Of a stretch of DNA of 64,000 nucleotides, positions 7,144 to 16,315 are shown one piece after another. Numbering within the stretch: the stretch's first letter is position 1; every line of letters begins with the position of its first letter. The stretch is taken from contig CALJES010000003.1 of the NCBI GenBank assembly GCA_938074205.1, positions 248,001 through 312,000 of the forward strand. Direction: 5' to 3'. The notes under the pieces were generated by a model. The model did no database searches and was not told the DNA's origin. It saw only the letters and a list, made by a program, of their open reading frames with translations. This DNA is from an uncultured bacterium. Its GTDB lineage: Bacteria > Armatimonadota > UBA5829. The position numbers and the translations under genes were made by a program.

Positions 7144-9201
7144 ATGTCAACTCTCGAGGTTCTTTTTTGGCTCGCTGTTGTGTTTGTATTCGCAACTGAC
7201 GGATCAGCGGAGGTGAGTCGTATAATTAACCATCCTACCTTGATGACTGGCCCCCTTGGTTTGGAACGTGCGCGCCAGAGGGTTAAGGAATACTCGTGGG
7301 CTCAGACAATTGCACATCGAATAATCCCTCCTGCCGAACGTCTTCGGTCTCAAACTCTGCCGAGCTTTGACAAGGCGTGGTGGGAACAGGCACGTACGAA
7401 GCCTTGGCAGGATATTTACCCTGAAGTCAACTACCACACTATGTCTGCAGTCTCCGAGCCGGTTAGGCTTGCACTGGATGCGGCAATAGCTTATTCCGTT
7501 ACTGGCGATAGGCAGTACGCTCGCCTCGTGCGAAAAGTCCTTTTGCACTACACTTCCTACGACTTCTTCGTTGTGCATCCTGATTGCGGGTTGAATTGGT
7601 CTGTATGGTGCTCGCAAGCTCTTCAAGCATACGACCTCATTTGGGACACGCTTTCAGACGCCGACCGTGTTAAACTCGACGATTTCTTCAGTAGAGCGTT
7701 TCACGCTATCAAGCAGAACGATGATTGGTGGCTACGGGATATGATGGGCAGTCTCTACAACAATCACTTCGCTTGGCACAAGCTTTTCATCGCCACCTAT
7801 GGGTTGTTTTACGGTAAGTCTGACTTAGTCGATTATGCTATTGAAAGCGACCAAGGTGTCAGAGATCTTATAGAGAAAGGTGTGCGGGACGATGGACTGT
7901 GGTTAGAGAGCAGCTTGAACTACCATTTTACTGCATTGGCGGCCCTAACAAAGTTGGCGGCACATATGAGAAATTCGGGTTACAAACTGGACTTGTGGCA
8001 CCACAGATTCGCTAATGGCCGTCGTCTTCGCGATCTAATCTTCGGACCAATTCAAACGCTTTATCCGGATGGAACAATTCCAACTATTGGTGATACTTAC
8101 GGCAGACGCGTTAAGCTCAGCGATTTTGACCTCTACTACTCTGCATACGACACATATAAGGATCCGGAGCTTGCGTGGTTGCTGAGTGCGAATACAAATG
8201 TTCCGTCGGAAGTATTATTCCTGGGTACAGTTCCCGACTGGTTAATCGAACAAGACTCTTCTGGGTTAATTCCTAGTACCAAACCGAATTCGAAAACTCG
8301 GCTGTGGCCAGAGCACGGCTACGTTGCACTGCGATCAGATGAAGGTGAAGGCTACTGGAGTGGACACGGTTTCTCGTGCTTTCTGAGTTTTGGCGCCGAC
8401 GGGATTCATTCTCACCGAGATAAGTTCAACCTCACTGCTTTTGCGCGGGGGGCCCACGTGGCTGTTGATGCGGAAGCTTTGACTAGTGCAGGCCACTCGT
8501 TCTCCTCGCCCATACAGGGCGAGCTCAACCGGTCTACAGTGTGTCACAATACTCCCATGGTCGATGGCCAAGATCACCAGATCACTGGTAGGAAGCTCGA
8601 GTTGATTGAGTTCGTTGATGGTTCAGACGTGAAAATGGCTACCATTGCGGATCTGCAGGGCCTGGTTTATCCAGGCGTGAGAATTATGCGCACGGTTGCG
8701 TTGACCAAGGATTTTCTTCTCGACGTTTTCCAGGCCAAATCGGATACCCTGCACACGTACGATTATCTCTTTCACACCTATTCAGACGTCGGCGCATTTT
8801 CGTTGGAGAGCTTTGATGGGGAATGTCGATCGGTAGATTTGGGCAAAAAGGCGCCTTGGAAATGGCTTAGCGATGCAAAGGCGGCCTCGACATCGGCCGA
8901 TTGGAGTGTTCTTGCAGTGCAACACGGTGTGAATCTGCGGTTTGCCATGATGGGTTCTCCTGAAACACAGGTCATACTGTGTTCATTTCCTCGCGACGAT
9001 CGGTTCTCTCCGCCTCCCATACCGATGCTTGCAGCTCGTAGGACAGTAAAATCCACTACTTACATCGCGACTATGCAAGCGGATAGGGGTCAGCTCGCAC
9101 CAATACAAGTGTCCGTTTTCCCGGAAAGACATGCTTGGTTCCGAGTGTGCGTAAGACTCGGCGACAAAGAATGGGAGTTTACTATCAGGAAGCTGGAATA
9201 G
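7144..9201 (+). CDS. Secreted heparinase II/III-like polysaccharide lyase
   Basis: 685 residues. A signal peptide spans about residues 1-22 (LFWLAVVFVFATDGSA). The N-terminal half is an alpha-helical toroid of the alginate-lyase type, with WSVWCSQALQAYDLIWD near 160 and YNNHFAWHKLF near 205 (the NN-H pair is a likely catalytic or substrate site). The C-terminal half has the heparinase II/III motif GADGIHSHRDKFNLT, then NRSTVCHNTPMVDGQDHQ near 460-477. The family cleaves acidic polysaccharides by beta-elimination; this one would act in the periplasm or outside the cell. The ribosome site is weak. The same strand and similar secretory character as its neighbours suggest a surface polysaccharide-degrading set. 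Confidence 0.87.
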   Translation: MSTLEVLFWLAVVFVFATDGSAEVSRIINHPTLMTGPLGLERARQRVKEYSWAQTIAHRIIPPAERLRSQTLPSFDKAWWEQARTKPWQDIYPEVNYHTMSAVSEPVRLALDAAIAYSVTGDRQYARLVRKVLLHYTSYDFFVVHPDCGLNWSVWCSQALQAYDLIWDTLSDADRVKLDDFFSRAFHAIKQNDDWWLRDMMGSLYNNHFAWHKLFIATYGLFYGKSDLVDYAIESDQGVRDLIEKGVRDDGLWLESSLNYHFTALAALTKLAAHMRNSGYKLDLWHHRFANGRRLRDLIFGPIQTLYPDGTIPTIGDTYGRRVKLSDFDLYYSAYDTYKDPELAWLLSANTNVPSEVLFLGTVPDWLIEQDSSGLIPSTKPNSKTRLWPEHGYVALRSDEGEGYWSGHGFSCFLSFGADGIHSHRDKFNLTAFARGAHVAVDAEALTSAGHSFSSPIQGELNRSTVCHNTPMVDGQDHQITGRKLELIEFVDGSDVKMATIADLQGLVYPGVRIMRTVALTKDFLLDVFQAKSDTLHTYDYLFHTYSDVGAFSLESFDGECRSVDLGKKAPWKWLSDAKAASTSADWSVLAVQHGVNLRFAMMGSPETQVILCSFPRDDRFSPPPIPMLAARRTVKSTTYIATMQADRGQLAPIQVSVFPERHAWFRVCVRLGDKEWEFTIRKLE

Positions 9202-9504
9202 CCAATAATGAGATTACAGGCTTTGCTGGTGTCGGCGGCAGCGTAGCGAACGTCGCGTGCGCAACTAAGGAACATTCGAGCCGTCTAATGAATCAAAAAA
9301 CTGGTTAGAACGCCAAAGGGGAGAAGTGTGCTCAAATGTACAATTTCAAGCCCTCATCCAATAGCGTTACCAAGCTCTATTCCGCTCATTCAGGACTTTA
9401 CAGAGCTGACAAATCGCTGCACGAGTTCGGTTTTTCAAGCGCTGCTAGGAAAAAAGAGTTCCTGAATTGTTCACTGAGAAGCGCTTCAGGTTTCTTGGGA
9501 GGAG
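9202..9504. other. Intergenic region, nothing identified
   Basis: About 300 bases between the lyase and the FG-GAP protein. A 61-codon frame (9336-9521) lacks a well-placed ribosome site and runs into the next gene's Shine-Dalgarno. The region ends with GGGAGGAGG at 9497-9505. No terminator or clear promoter seen. Confidence 0.45.
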
Positions 9505-12500
9505 GTGGTTGCGCTGTCTGATTGCAGCTGGCTTCGCTCGGTGATGACACTTCTGCTTGCGGTTGCGGCTACTGCAATTCTTGGAGAGTTATCTGCGGCA
9601 GACAGATCGCAGCTGGCTGCTCGTCTTAACCAATACCCAACGCCAGCAATTGCTGCCCATCCGACTCCGATAGCTTGCATGAAAAACCTGCCTGATGGCG
9701 CGGAAGTCCGAATCAACCGCAGGTCAGTAACGCGCGTCTCGAATGATTACTTGTATATCGAAGAAGCCGATAGAAGTTGCGGGATCAAGGTTTTCTACTC
9801 AGGACACTATCCTCCTGTTGAGCTGCAACCGGGAAACCTTGTGAGCTTCACAGGGGTGATGGGGACGATCAATGGTGAGCGTGTTATATATGCCACTTCT
9901 GAATTCGATTGCGACCTCTACGTTAGTTCGAAGATCCCTCCTGTCGGTGTTAACACTGCTTCCATCCTTGGTTGGCCCGTGGATCCTAATCAACCAGAGG
10001 GTTCCAGAGTATCAGGCCTTGTGCCTGTGGGAGTTGCAGTTCGTCTTGCCGGAGTTGTGAAATACTTTTGGGCGGACGAAGAAGGTTATTTTGTCTACGT
10101 GGACGACGGCTGGGGTAAGAAAGACGGATCAGAGTTCGGAGTGCCTGGTGTGCGCGTATATACTGCCTCCTTTCCGGCAATTGGGGACTTTTTAGTGGTC
10201 TCAGGCATTCTCGGCTACAAGACATTCGATCCTGACCCGGGAGCTCACGGCGACGAGTTTCCCATACCCGTTATCCGGTGTAATTATGAAGACGAGCCCT
10301 ACTATCCGAGTTACCAACCCCTGCCGAGGCAGTTGGGTCAGATCAGCGGCTACGTGAGACTGGTGGGAGAACCACCCCCTGGAAAAGACGTAAGGATCTA
10401 CTCTCGTAATGGTACGACTGTCGTTAGGGGTGTGACGGATTCCTACACTCCTTTTACGCTCAGTGGTATTCCTCCGCTAGATCCACTGCACGAACCGCCT
10501 CTCACAGGGGCACCGGTTAGCGCATCAGCACCGGGGTATATTTCAAATACCATCGTAGCTGGGGCTGGGAACAACAACGTCGTTTTTGAGTTGATGCCGT
10601 CCGATCTTTTTATGGAGGTTAAGGCTAGCGCAGAAGCCATTGCTATTTGCAGTTCAGAAGCAGTTGTTATTTACGCGATGCTTCGTGATTGTGAGGGTAA
10701 GGGCATATCCGGCAGGAAAGTGAAGCTTACTACAACCAGAGGAGTGTTCGTCGAAGTGCCAGAACATCCTCATTGGATTGTCAAGACCACAGATAGCACC
10801 GGTTTCGTGTCCGCTGTTCTAAAGGCAGGTACGGATAATTCGGGCGTAGCTGTTGTAACGGCAACTGATGAACCTGATAGACAGTGTTCGGCTGAGTTGC
10901 ACATCGTTCTCAGGGGTCCTGAGGTAACTGTTTCGGTTACTCCGAAGTTCCTGAGCTCTAGCGGTACAGTTACAGTGAGCGCGCAGATAACCGAGGGAAG
11001 CCAGCCTGTACCGTTTGCGTCGGTAGTCTTTAAAACAGATCATGGATTCTTCCAGCACTCCGGCACCAAGGAATATGCTACTCAAGCAGACCAGTATGGT
11101 GTTGCTCGGGCGAACCTAGTGATAAACTCGCCAGGAACTGCGCGGGTGTTGGCGGTATACTCAAATGAGTGTGGACATGAGATACTGGGCTGGGCAGTCG
11201 CAGCTTACAAAACACCGCCTTGGTATTCTCAAGGCGTTCAGTACTCTCACCCGCTGGTAGTTGACCTCGATGGCGATGCGGACGGCAAAAAAGAAATAGT
11301 CCTCGTTACCTCTTCAGGGTATCTCACTGTCTTGAAGGCGACAGGTGCAGTATACTGGAGCCTCGTGACTCACTTGCCAGGCAATAACACCGTTTCCTGC
11401 GCTGTACTCAACAATGAGCGGTCCGGTAGACCTGTGCTGTTCGTGCCTGCAGAGAGTCAACAACGATTGTACGCTTTCTGCTACGATGGCGCGCCTCTCG
11501 CTGGTTGGCCGGTTGGTACCAACTACAGGTTTGTCCGCGCCGCTGCTGCGATAGGTGATATTAACCTAGACGGAACACCAGAAATTGTGGCGGGTGACGA
11601 ATCATGCTATATCTTCTCTTGGAATCCGACCGGCGATTGGCGGAAGACCGGTACGTGGGATAGCTCATTCCTATGGCGAAATCTTACCCACAGCTCTAGC
11701 ACTACAATCTTCAACACAACGTGTGCGTTGGGTGATCTCAAAAACGATCCCGTTCCGCCGATGTTTCTCGACGTTATTGTCGGTTCCAATCACACGGAGG
11801 CTGTTTTCGCATTCCCAGGGGATTTATGGGGCGACTTTGTAAACAATCCTGCTTACCTAGATGGGTTCCCCAAGAGCGCTGGCGGACGTGTGCAGACATC
11901 TCCAGCCATAGGTGATATTGACGGCGATGGCAAGAACGATCTGGCGGTAGGAAGCGACGATGGCCGAGTCTACATACTTTCATCTAGATTAGGAACGTGG
12001 CGCGGCTACCCAACTGGCGGCGCCGTAAGGTCGTCACCGGCCCTCGCGGATCTTGATGGAGACGGGAATCTTGATGCTGTTGTCGTCGGTTCAGATTCTG
12101 GGCGTGTGTTCGCTTTCAACTATCTAGGTCAAGCACCGCTTGGGTGGGATGGCGGCATCAGGCTTAACTCGAGCGGAGACTACCCTGTAGAGTCATCACC
12201 CGTCGTCGCTGATGTGACAGGCGATGGCAGGGTAGAAATCATCGTCGGATGTAATGATGGTAATCTCTACGCCATCTATGCCGACGGGATCGCTCACCGT
12301 GAAAACGGCGTCCCAACTGGCCCATTCGCGTGGGTTAAGTGTTGTGTTCCACCTGGAGAATCGACGGCCCAGTTGCTAACAGCACCGGTGGTCGATGATA
12401 TTGATAACGATGGAAAGGTGGAGGTCCTGGCAGCAGGCGACAAAGGCGTCTATATGTTTCACTTTGATGCCCCTTATGATCCGAATAACTTCGCCCAGCA

Positions 12501-12879
12501 CCCGTGGCCTACATTCCACGGCAACAACCAAAGAAACGGTTGTGCTACGCCGACGCCTCCAGCAGTTAAGGCTTCAATTGTCGGGATTGTAAGTCGAGCT
12601 GGTCAGCCGATACCGGATGCCAAAGTTTACATCTGGGAGCAGGACGGTTCACCTGTCATAATTCCACATTCAGATCCCCCTATTTCTCGAGGTTACGTGC
12701 TAACTGTTGGGACGACCAACCCTAACGAACGAGGCAAAGGAGCGTACTGCATAAACCAGTTGGAGCCCAACAGGACCTACAAAATCAAGGTCGAAGCACC
12801 AGGTGTTTCGCAGCCTGTATGGGTCGAGAATATTCACGTTACTACTGGCCAGGTTGTTGTGGATGTAGATGTGCCATAG
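9505..12879 (+). CDS. Large secreted FG-GAP/VCBS repeat protein with OB-like and Ig-like domains
   Basis: 1,124 residues. Signal peptide near the start (MTLLLAVAATAILGELSAA). Then an OB-like domain starting NLPDGAEVRI (about 50-270); a carboxypeptidase-regulatory-like domain (about 275-365); two Ig-like (invasin/Big_1-type) domains (about 370-565); a beta-propeller of at least six repeats such as IGDIDGDGKNDLAVG and VADVTGDGRVEIIVG (about 575-1010), whose DxDGDG loops bind calcium; and a second regulatory-like domain at the C-terminus. Probably cell-surface adhesion or polysaccharide binding. The start is uncertain: GTG at 9505 overlaps the only good Shine-Dalgarno (AGGAGG at 9500-9505), which instead best serves an in-frame CTG at 9514. 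Confidence 0.85.
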   Translation: MVALSDCSWLRSVMTLLLAVAATAILGELSAADRSQLAARLNQYPTPAIAAHPTPIACMKNLPDGAEVRINRRSVTRVSNDYLYIEEADRSCGIKVFYSGHYPPVELQPGNLVSFTGVMGTINGERVIYATSEFDCDLYVSSKIPPVGVNTASILGWPVDPNQPEGSRVSGLVPVGVAVRLAGVVKYFWADEEGYFVYVDDGWGKKDGSEFGVPGVRVYTASFPAIGDFLVVSGILGYKTFDPDPGAHGDEFPIPVIRCNYEDEPYYPSYQPLPRQLGQISGYVRLVGEPPPGKDVRIYSRNGTTVVRGVTDSYTPFTLSGIPPLDPLHEPPLTGAPVSASAPGYISNTIVAGAGNNNVVFELMPSDLFMEVKASAEAIAICSSEAVVIYAMLRDCEGKGISGRKVKLTTTRGVFVEVPEHPHWIVKTTDSTGFVSAVLKAGTDNSGVAVVTATDEPDRQCSAELHIVLRGPEVTVSVTPKFLSSSGTVTVSAQITEGSQPVPFASVVFKTDHGFFQHSGTKEYATQADQYGVARANLVINSPGTARVLAVYSNECGHEILGWAVAAYKTPPWYSQGVQYSHPLVVDLDGDADGKKEIVLVTSSGYLTVLKATGAVYWSLVTHLPGNNTVSCAVLNNERSGRPVLFVPAESQQRLYAFCYDGAPLAGWPVGTNYRFVRAAAAIGDINLDGTPEIVAGDESCYIFSWNPTGDWRKTGTWDSSFLWRNLTHSSSTTIFNTTCALGDLKNDPVPPMFLDVIVGSNHTEAVFAFPGDLWGDFVNNPAYLDGFPKSAGGRVQTSPAIGDIDGDGKNDLAVGSDDGRVYILSSRLGTWRGYPTGGAVRSSPALADLDGDGNLDAVVVGSDSGRVFAFNYLGQAPLGWDGGIRLNSSGDYPVESSPVVADVTGDGRVEIIVGCNDGNLYAIYADGIAHRENGVPTGPFAWVKCCVPPGESTAQLLTAPVVDDIDNDGKVEVLAAGDKGVYMFHFDAPYDPNNFAQHPWPTFHGNNQRNGCATPTPPAVKASIVGIVSRAGQPIPDAKVYIWEQDGSPVIIPHSDPPISRGYVLTVGTTNPNERGKGAYCINQLEPNRTYKIKVEAPGVSQPVWVENIHVTTGQVVVDVDVP

Positions 12880-12963
12880 TGTCTGAGGGCTTACTTGGAG
12901 CCGTAACATTTTCCCCTTGACTGCATTTGATTGAGAAGGAGATTTAGCGCCAGGAGTTGAACA

Positions 12964-13038
12964 ATGCGTAGCAGAAGCCTATTCTTGCTTGACCACGGCT
13001 TCGAAATCCAAAAGCGAGAGAGAAAGGGAGGTGAGTAG
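12964..13038 (+). CDS. Possible 24-residue upstream reading frame
   Basis: ATG at 12964 with AGGAG 7 bases upstream. It runs 24 codons (beginning MRSRSLFLLDHGF, ending Arg/Lys-rich) and stops at 13036-13038, one base before the GTG start of the zinc-ribbon gene. The frame also contains that gene's Shine-Dalgarno. It could be a translated leader that couples or attenuates expression. No homology is recognisable; it could be chance. Confidence 0.35.
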   Translation: MRSRSLFLLDHGFEIQKRERKGGE

Positions 13039-13039
13039 C

Positions 13040-13180
13040 GTGGAAGCCTATTGCGTAAAGTGCAAGGCTAAGAAGCAGATGAACAATCCCAAGGCCGTGA
13101 CCATGAAGAATGGAAAGCCGGCAACCCAAGGTACCTGCCCGACCTGTGGGACTAAGATGTTCAGAATCGGCAAGGCCTGA
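13040..13180 (+). CDS. Small zinc-ribbon protein (DUF5679-like)
   Basis: 46 residues. Two knuckles, YCVKCK near residue 4 and TCPTCGTKM near residue 33, form a C-x2-C...C-x2-C zinc ribbon typical of the small DUF5679 family, whose function is not known to me. I chose the GTG at 13040 because GGGAGGTG lies 7 bases upstream; the longer ATG frame from 12989 has no ribosome site and adds low-complexity residues. A strong terminator follows. The basic, compact protein could bind nucleic acid or a protein partner; that is a guess. Confidence 0.82.
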   Translation: MEAYCVKCKAKKQMNNPKAVTMKNGKPATQGTCPTCGTKMFRIGKA

Positions 13181-13214
13181 GGATCGTTTCAAGTCAGAGC
13201 ATTTTGAGGGTGGG

Positions 13215-13248
13215 TGGCGGAACAACTAGTTCCGCCATTTTTCTTTTT
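13215..13248 (+). terminator. Rho-independent terminator after the zinc-ribbon gene
   Basis: TGGCGGAAC (13215-13223), loop AACTA, GTTCCGCCA (13229-13237), then TTTTTCTTTTT. A perfect 9-bp stem. Confidence 0.92.
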
Positions 13249-13322
13249 GGGTAGTGCACCGCTGTTGTCCAGCCGATAATAGTGTATTGTAAGTGTAGTT
13301 TTTCGCGCGGGGGATCTCAATC

Positions 13323-14237
13323 ATGCACCACGCACGCGAAATGAGCCTAAGTTACAAAAAGGGTCTAGAATTCTACGATCAGGCTCTCTACGTCGACGCA
13401 TTGTTGGCGTTTGAGGAGGCTTTTGCCGAGGCGGAGCCAGATACTCCTGAGTCTCGACTAGCTGCGTTTCATATAGGTGAGACACATGCAAGACTAGCTG
13501 AGGAGTGCCTTAGACGCGGACTTCGCGAGAGAGCCGAACTGCACCTTCGAGAAGCCATTACACGCAATCCTAGGTATCCTGATCTACACTGTCAGCTTGC
13601 CGAAATCCTGGCTCAAAAGGGTGAGATAAGCAGGGCTATTGCCGAACTTGATTGTGCTTTGGGCTTAAACCCGAAGTATGCGCGTGCTTGGTTACTGCGG
13701 GGAATACTCCTTTACGATATGGGACTCCACGACGAAGGTCTAGATTGTGTGGCGCGCGCTGTCGAACTGGAACCTAGGTACAACGTACCCCTCTACGCCC
13801 AAGCATTGGAGGCGCATCAGGTGGAGCGTTACGATCAGGCAGTCGCTCTTCTGAGGGACATGAGCACGATTGACGTAGACGACATTGCTTTTCGCTTCGC
13901 CCTAGGAAAGAATCTATATCGCGCCGGCGATTATAGAGGAGCCGCGGAAGCATTCGAACAAGTATTAGCAGTCCAGAGTAACTACGCAGACGTCAGAAAC
14001 TGGCTGGGCCTAGCGTTAATGGCTTCTTCGCAGTTTGCAGATGCGTTGGAGCAGTTTGTCCGCGCCTTGAAAATAAACCCGAACTATGTTGCGGCTCTTA
14101 TTAACGCAGGTATTGCATCAGAAAGGCTGGGATTGCTTGAGGATGCAGTTAGTTATTACGAGCGTGCCCTGACGGTGTGTCCTGATAACCCAGAGGCTAG
14201 ACATCGGTTAGAATCTCTGCTTAAATCTTCAGACTAA
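13323..14237 (+). CDS. TPR repeat protein
   Basis: 304 residues, made of about seven to eight tetratricopeptide repeats. The 34-residue period is clear in ARLAEECLRRGLRERAELHL, ALGLNPKYARAWLLRGILLY, ALKINPNYVAALINAGIASE and similar blocks. No signal peptide or membrane segment, so a cytoplasmic scaffold is likely. GGGGGAT stands about 9 bases before the ATG at 13323. It is followed by a convergent glycosidase-like gene. No partner can be inferred. Confidence 0.85.
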   Translation: MHHAREMSLSYKKGLEFYDQALYVDALLAFEEAFAEAEPDTPESRLAAFHIGETHARLAEECLRRGLRERAELHLREAITRNPRYPDLHCQLAEILAQKGEISRAIAELDCALGLNPKYARAWLLRGILLYDMGLHDEGLDCVARAVELEPRYNVPLYAQALEAHQVERYDQAVALLRDMSTIDVDDIAFRFALGKNLYRAGDYRGAAEAFEQVLAVQSNYADVRNWLGLALMASSQFADALEQFVRALKINPNYVAALINAGIASERLGLLEDAVSYYERALTVCPDNPEARHRLESLLKSSD

Positions 14238-14285
14238 TGCTGTCCGGTTTTCCAGATTGACGAATCACAGATTGGTTAACATTTT

Positions 14286-16277
14286 CTACAGACGTGCCTT
14301 CTTAGGAACCCAACCTGCTTCGGGAGGAGGCGGTTGGTAAAGAACCTCGCTGGGCCGACGAGGTTGTGTCACCCTCGCGGTGGGTGGTAGGTGCATTTTA
14401 AGAGTGGTAGTCAAGGCGAATGCAAGATATCCTGCTAGACTGGCGTACGCTTGGCCCTTCGATACAGCACCAGAATCTGGATCAACAATCTCGCATGCTA
14501 TTCCATCGTCGAGTGCCGCTTTGCTTAAGAAGCTCAGAGCTGGTTCGCTGTTCCCAACCAGTAGTTCGTTGACGACACTCACCAACGCCAACCCGGTGCC
14601 ATTGTTCTGTGATTCTGGCGCGTCAGTACTGCAGACGGAAGTGTGATTGCGTTCGGAACGAATCCATTGAGCCGTGTGTTCGTATACAGGATCATCCGGA
14701 CGACAGAACTCATAGTAGGGAAGAAGGAGTAGGCTGCCTACTGGGTCATCACCGATTTCGTAGCTGCCTTCGAGATCAATACCCTGCGCAAACATCTTCC
14801 CGAAAGGACCATCAACTACGAAATGCTCAAGAATTGCAATCCTAATACGTTCCGCTAACTCCTCTGCTTCAAGTGATCTGTCGACATCACGTATACGTTC
14901 GTATAGCCATGCCAGATCCTTTAAAGTTCTCCACACCATTACGTTGGAATAGCAAACATAAGGCAATTTCGAAAGCTTACCAGAGGGAAGTAGTAGCGTT
15001 TCAAACAATTGAATTTTGGGATGACGCAGCGCAGCGAGAATCTGTTGAATTGTGTTTATCCCGTGTTGTACGCGCCTATCAAATAAAACGGACATGTCGC
15101 CGGTAACCTGGACGTAATACCTAAGTGCGTGGATTGGAGCGCACAACTGATCCAGTTGCATTCCAGGCTCAAGCACAATGCCATTTATGTACCTGGACCG
15201 TACGCCGACGTTTGACAGCTGCACTGTGAATCCGTGCAGCAAAATCCTACGCGCTTGGCTCCAGTTCACCTGCAGCACTGCTGGCAGAGACCAAAGAAGT
15301 GCATCGCGGTCTCGATATGATGCGCAGGCATCACTCTTGGCGCTTCTGGCGCTCACTACCGTCAACTCCTCTGTGTCAAGCGCTACCGCTTGAGAATAAA
15401 AGTAGTTATAGAAGGAGTTCACGTTCACGAGCTGTTTGAGGACCTCGTCTTCGTACTCTATGGTCCGAGAATCAAGCCAGCTGTGCAGGTTCGCAAGCAG
15501 GCGCTTCCATCCCTGTAGTCGCATTTCCTCAGCCGACCCGATCGCTGAGACTTCCTCTAATCCGAGACCTACATACAGTGCAAGTTCTCGAGACTCATTC
15601 GGCCCAAGTGAGAACTCATCAGTTAGCTCGTAGTAGAGTGGTTTTCCTGGTCCCGCCTGACAATAGCATTCTGACTGCGCATCTGCAGGCTTGGAATTAG
15701 AATCCCCACTGATTTGCGCTTTGAATTGTCCATCCGCAACGAACGCAACGGCAAATAAAGGAACGTGGCCGCGGTACTCAATGACCGGTACCCCGGGACG
15801 GTGCTGGCTGATGCCGGCATATTTTACTCCTGCCATCAGCTTCGAAAGATTAGCGGCATGATAAGTGCGCTCCCAACAACCATGCCAGCCTGATTTGATT
15901 GCTATAGGGTATTCAGAGATATTGGTTATTGTTATTGTGTAGACAAAACCTCGTCGATCAGGTGGAGCAACGATTGACAGCTCAGCTTTCAGTGGTGGCT
16001 GCGTAAGCGCGAACTTCGGTATCCAGTAGGAAATCCGGTCACACTTAAGAACATGGGGCGTCAACAAGTTGTGACCGTTGGCCTCAAGAACCGGTTGGAG
16101 GAACGGTTTATCTTGCGAACCATGCAGCTCTATGCACGCACGGAATGTGTCGTAAACAAAACCTATTTCCTGTATGCCGGCATTCGAGACCAGAACATCG
16201 GGTATTGAAACGAATTCATTTCCAGTGCTTAGTTTACTAACTGTTTTCGGCATGTCACCGTCTGTATGAGTAGTCAT
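14286..16277 (-). CDS. Putative six-hairpin glycosidase-like protein
   Basis: 663 residues. The N-terminal half (about 1-290) looks like a beta-sandwich with TITITNISEYPIAIKSGWHG. The C-terminal half is an alpha/alpha toroid with SYRDRDALLWSLPAVLQVN near 315, and EGSYEIGDDPVGSLLLLPYY near 520. It ends in a motif-like AYASLAGYLAFAL. This layout is that of six-hairpin glycosidases (GH15/GH125/GH65-like or archaeal-type glycoside hydrolases). No signal peptide. Family membership is an inference from architecture; the catalytic acid is not certain. No convincing Shine-Dalgarno before the ATG at 16277, and an in-frame ATG (MPKTV) lies 8 codons in. Confidence 0.6.
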   Translation of the reverse strand: MTTHTDGDMPKTVSKLSTGNEFVSIPDVLVSNAGIQEIGFVYDTFRACIELHGSQDKPFLQPVLEANGHNLLTPHVLKCDRISYWIPKFALTQPPLKAELSIVAPPDRRGFVYTITITNISEYPIAIKSGWHGCWERTYHAANLSKLMAGVKYAGISQHRPGVPVIEYRGHVPLFAVAFVADGQFKAQISGDSNSKPADAQSECYCQAGPGKPLYYELTDEFSLGPNESRELALYVGLGLEEVSAIGSAEEMRLQGWKRLLANLHSWLDSRTIEYEDEVLKQLVNVNSFYNYFYSQAVALDTEELTVVSARSAKSDACASYRDRDALLWSLPAVLQVNWSQARRILLHGFTVQLSNVGVRSRYINGIVLEPGMQLDQLCAPIHALRYYVQVTGDMSVLFDRRVQHGINTIQQILAALRHPKIQLFETLLLPSGKLSKLPYVCYSNVMVWRTLKDLAWLYERIRDVDRSLEAEELAERIRIAILEHFVVDGPFGKMFAQGIDLEGSYEIGDDPVGSLLLLPYYEFCRPDDPVYEHTAQWIRSERNHTSVCSTDAPESQNNGTGLALVSVVNELLVGNSEPALSFLSKAALDDGIACEIVDPDSGAVSKGQAYASLAGYLAFALTTTLKMHLPPTARVTQPRRPSEVLYQPPPPEAGWVPKKARL

Positions 16278-16315
16278 TATTAATTTTACTAGTGCGTGGC
16301 TACCGTTAGTATTGG

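Noticed and set aside
9336-9521. 61-codon reading frame before the FG-GAP protein
   Set aside because: No well-placed Shine-Dalgarno, and it overlaps the next gene's ribosome site and start.
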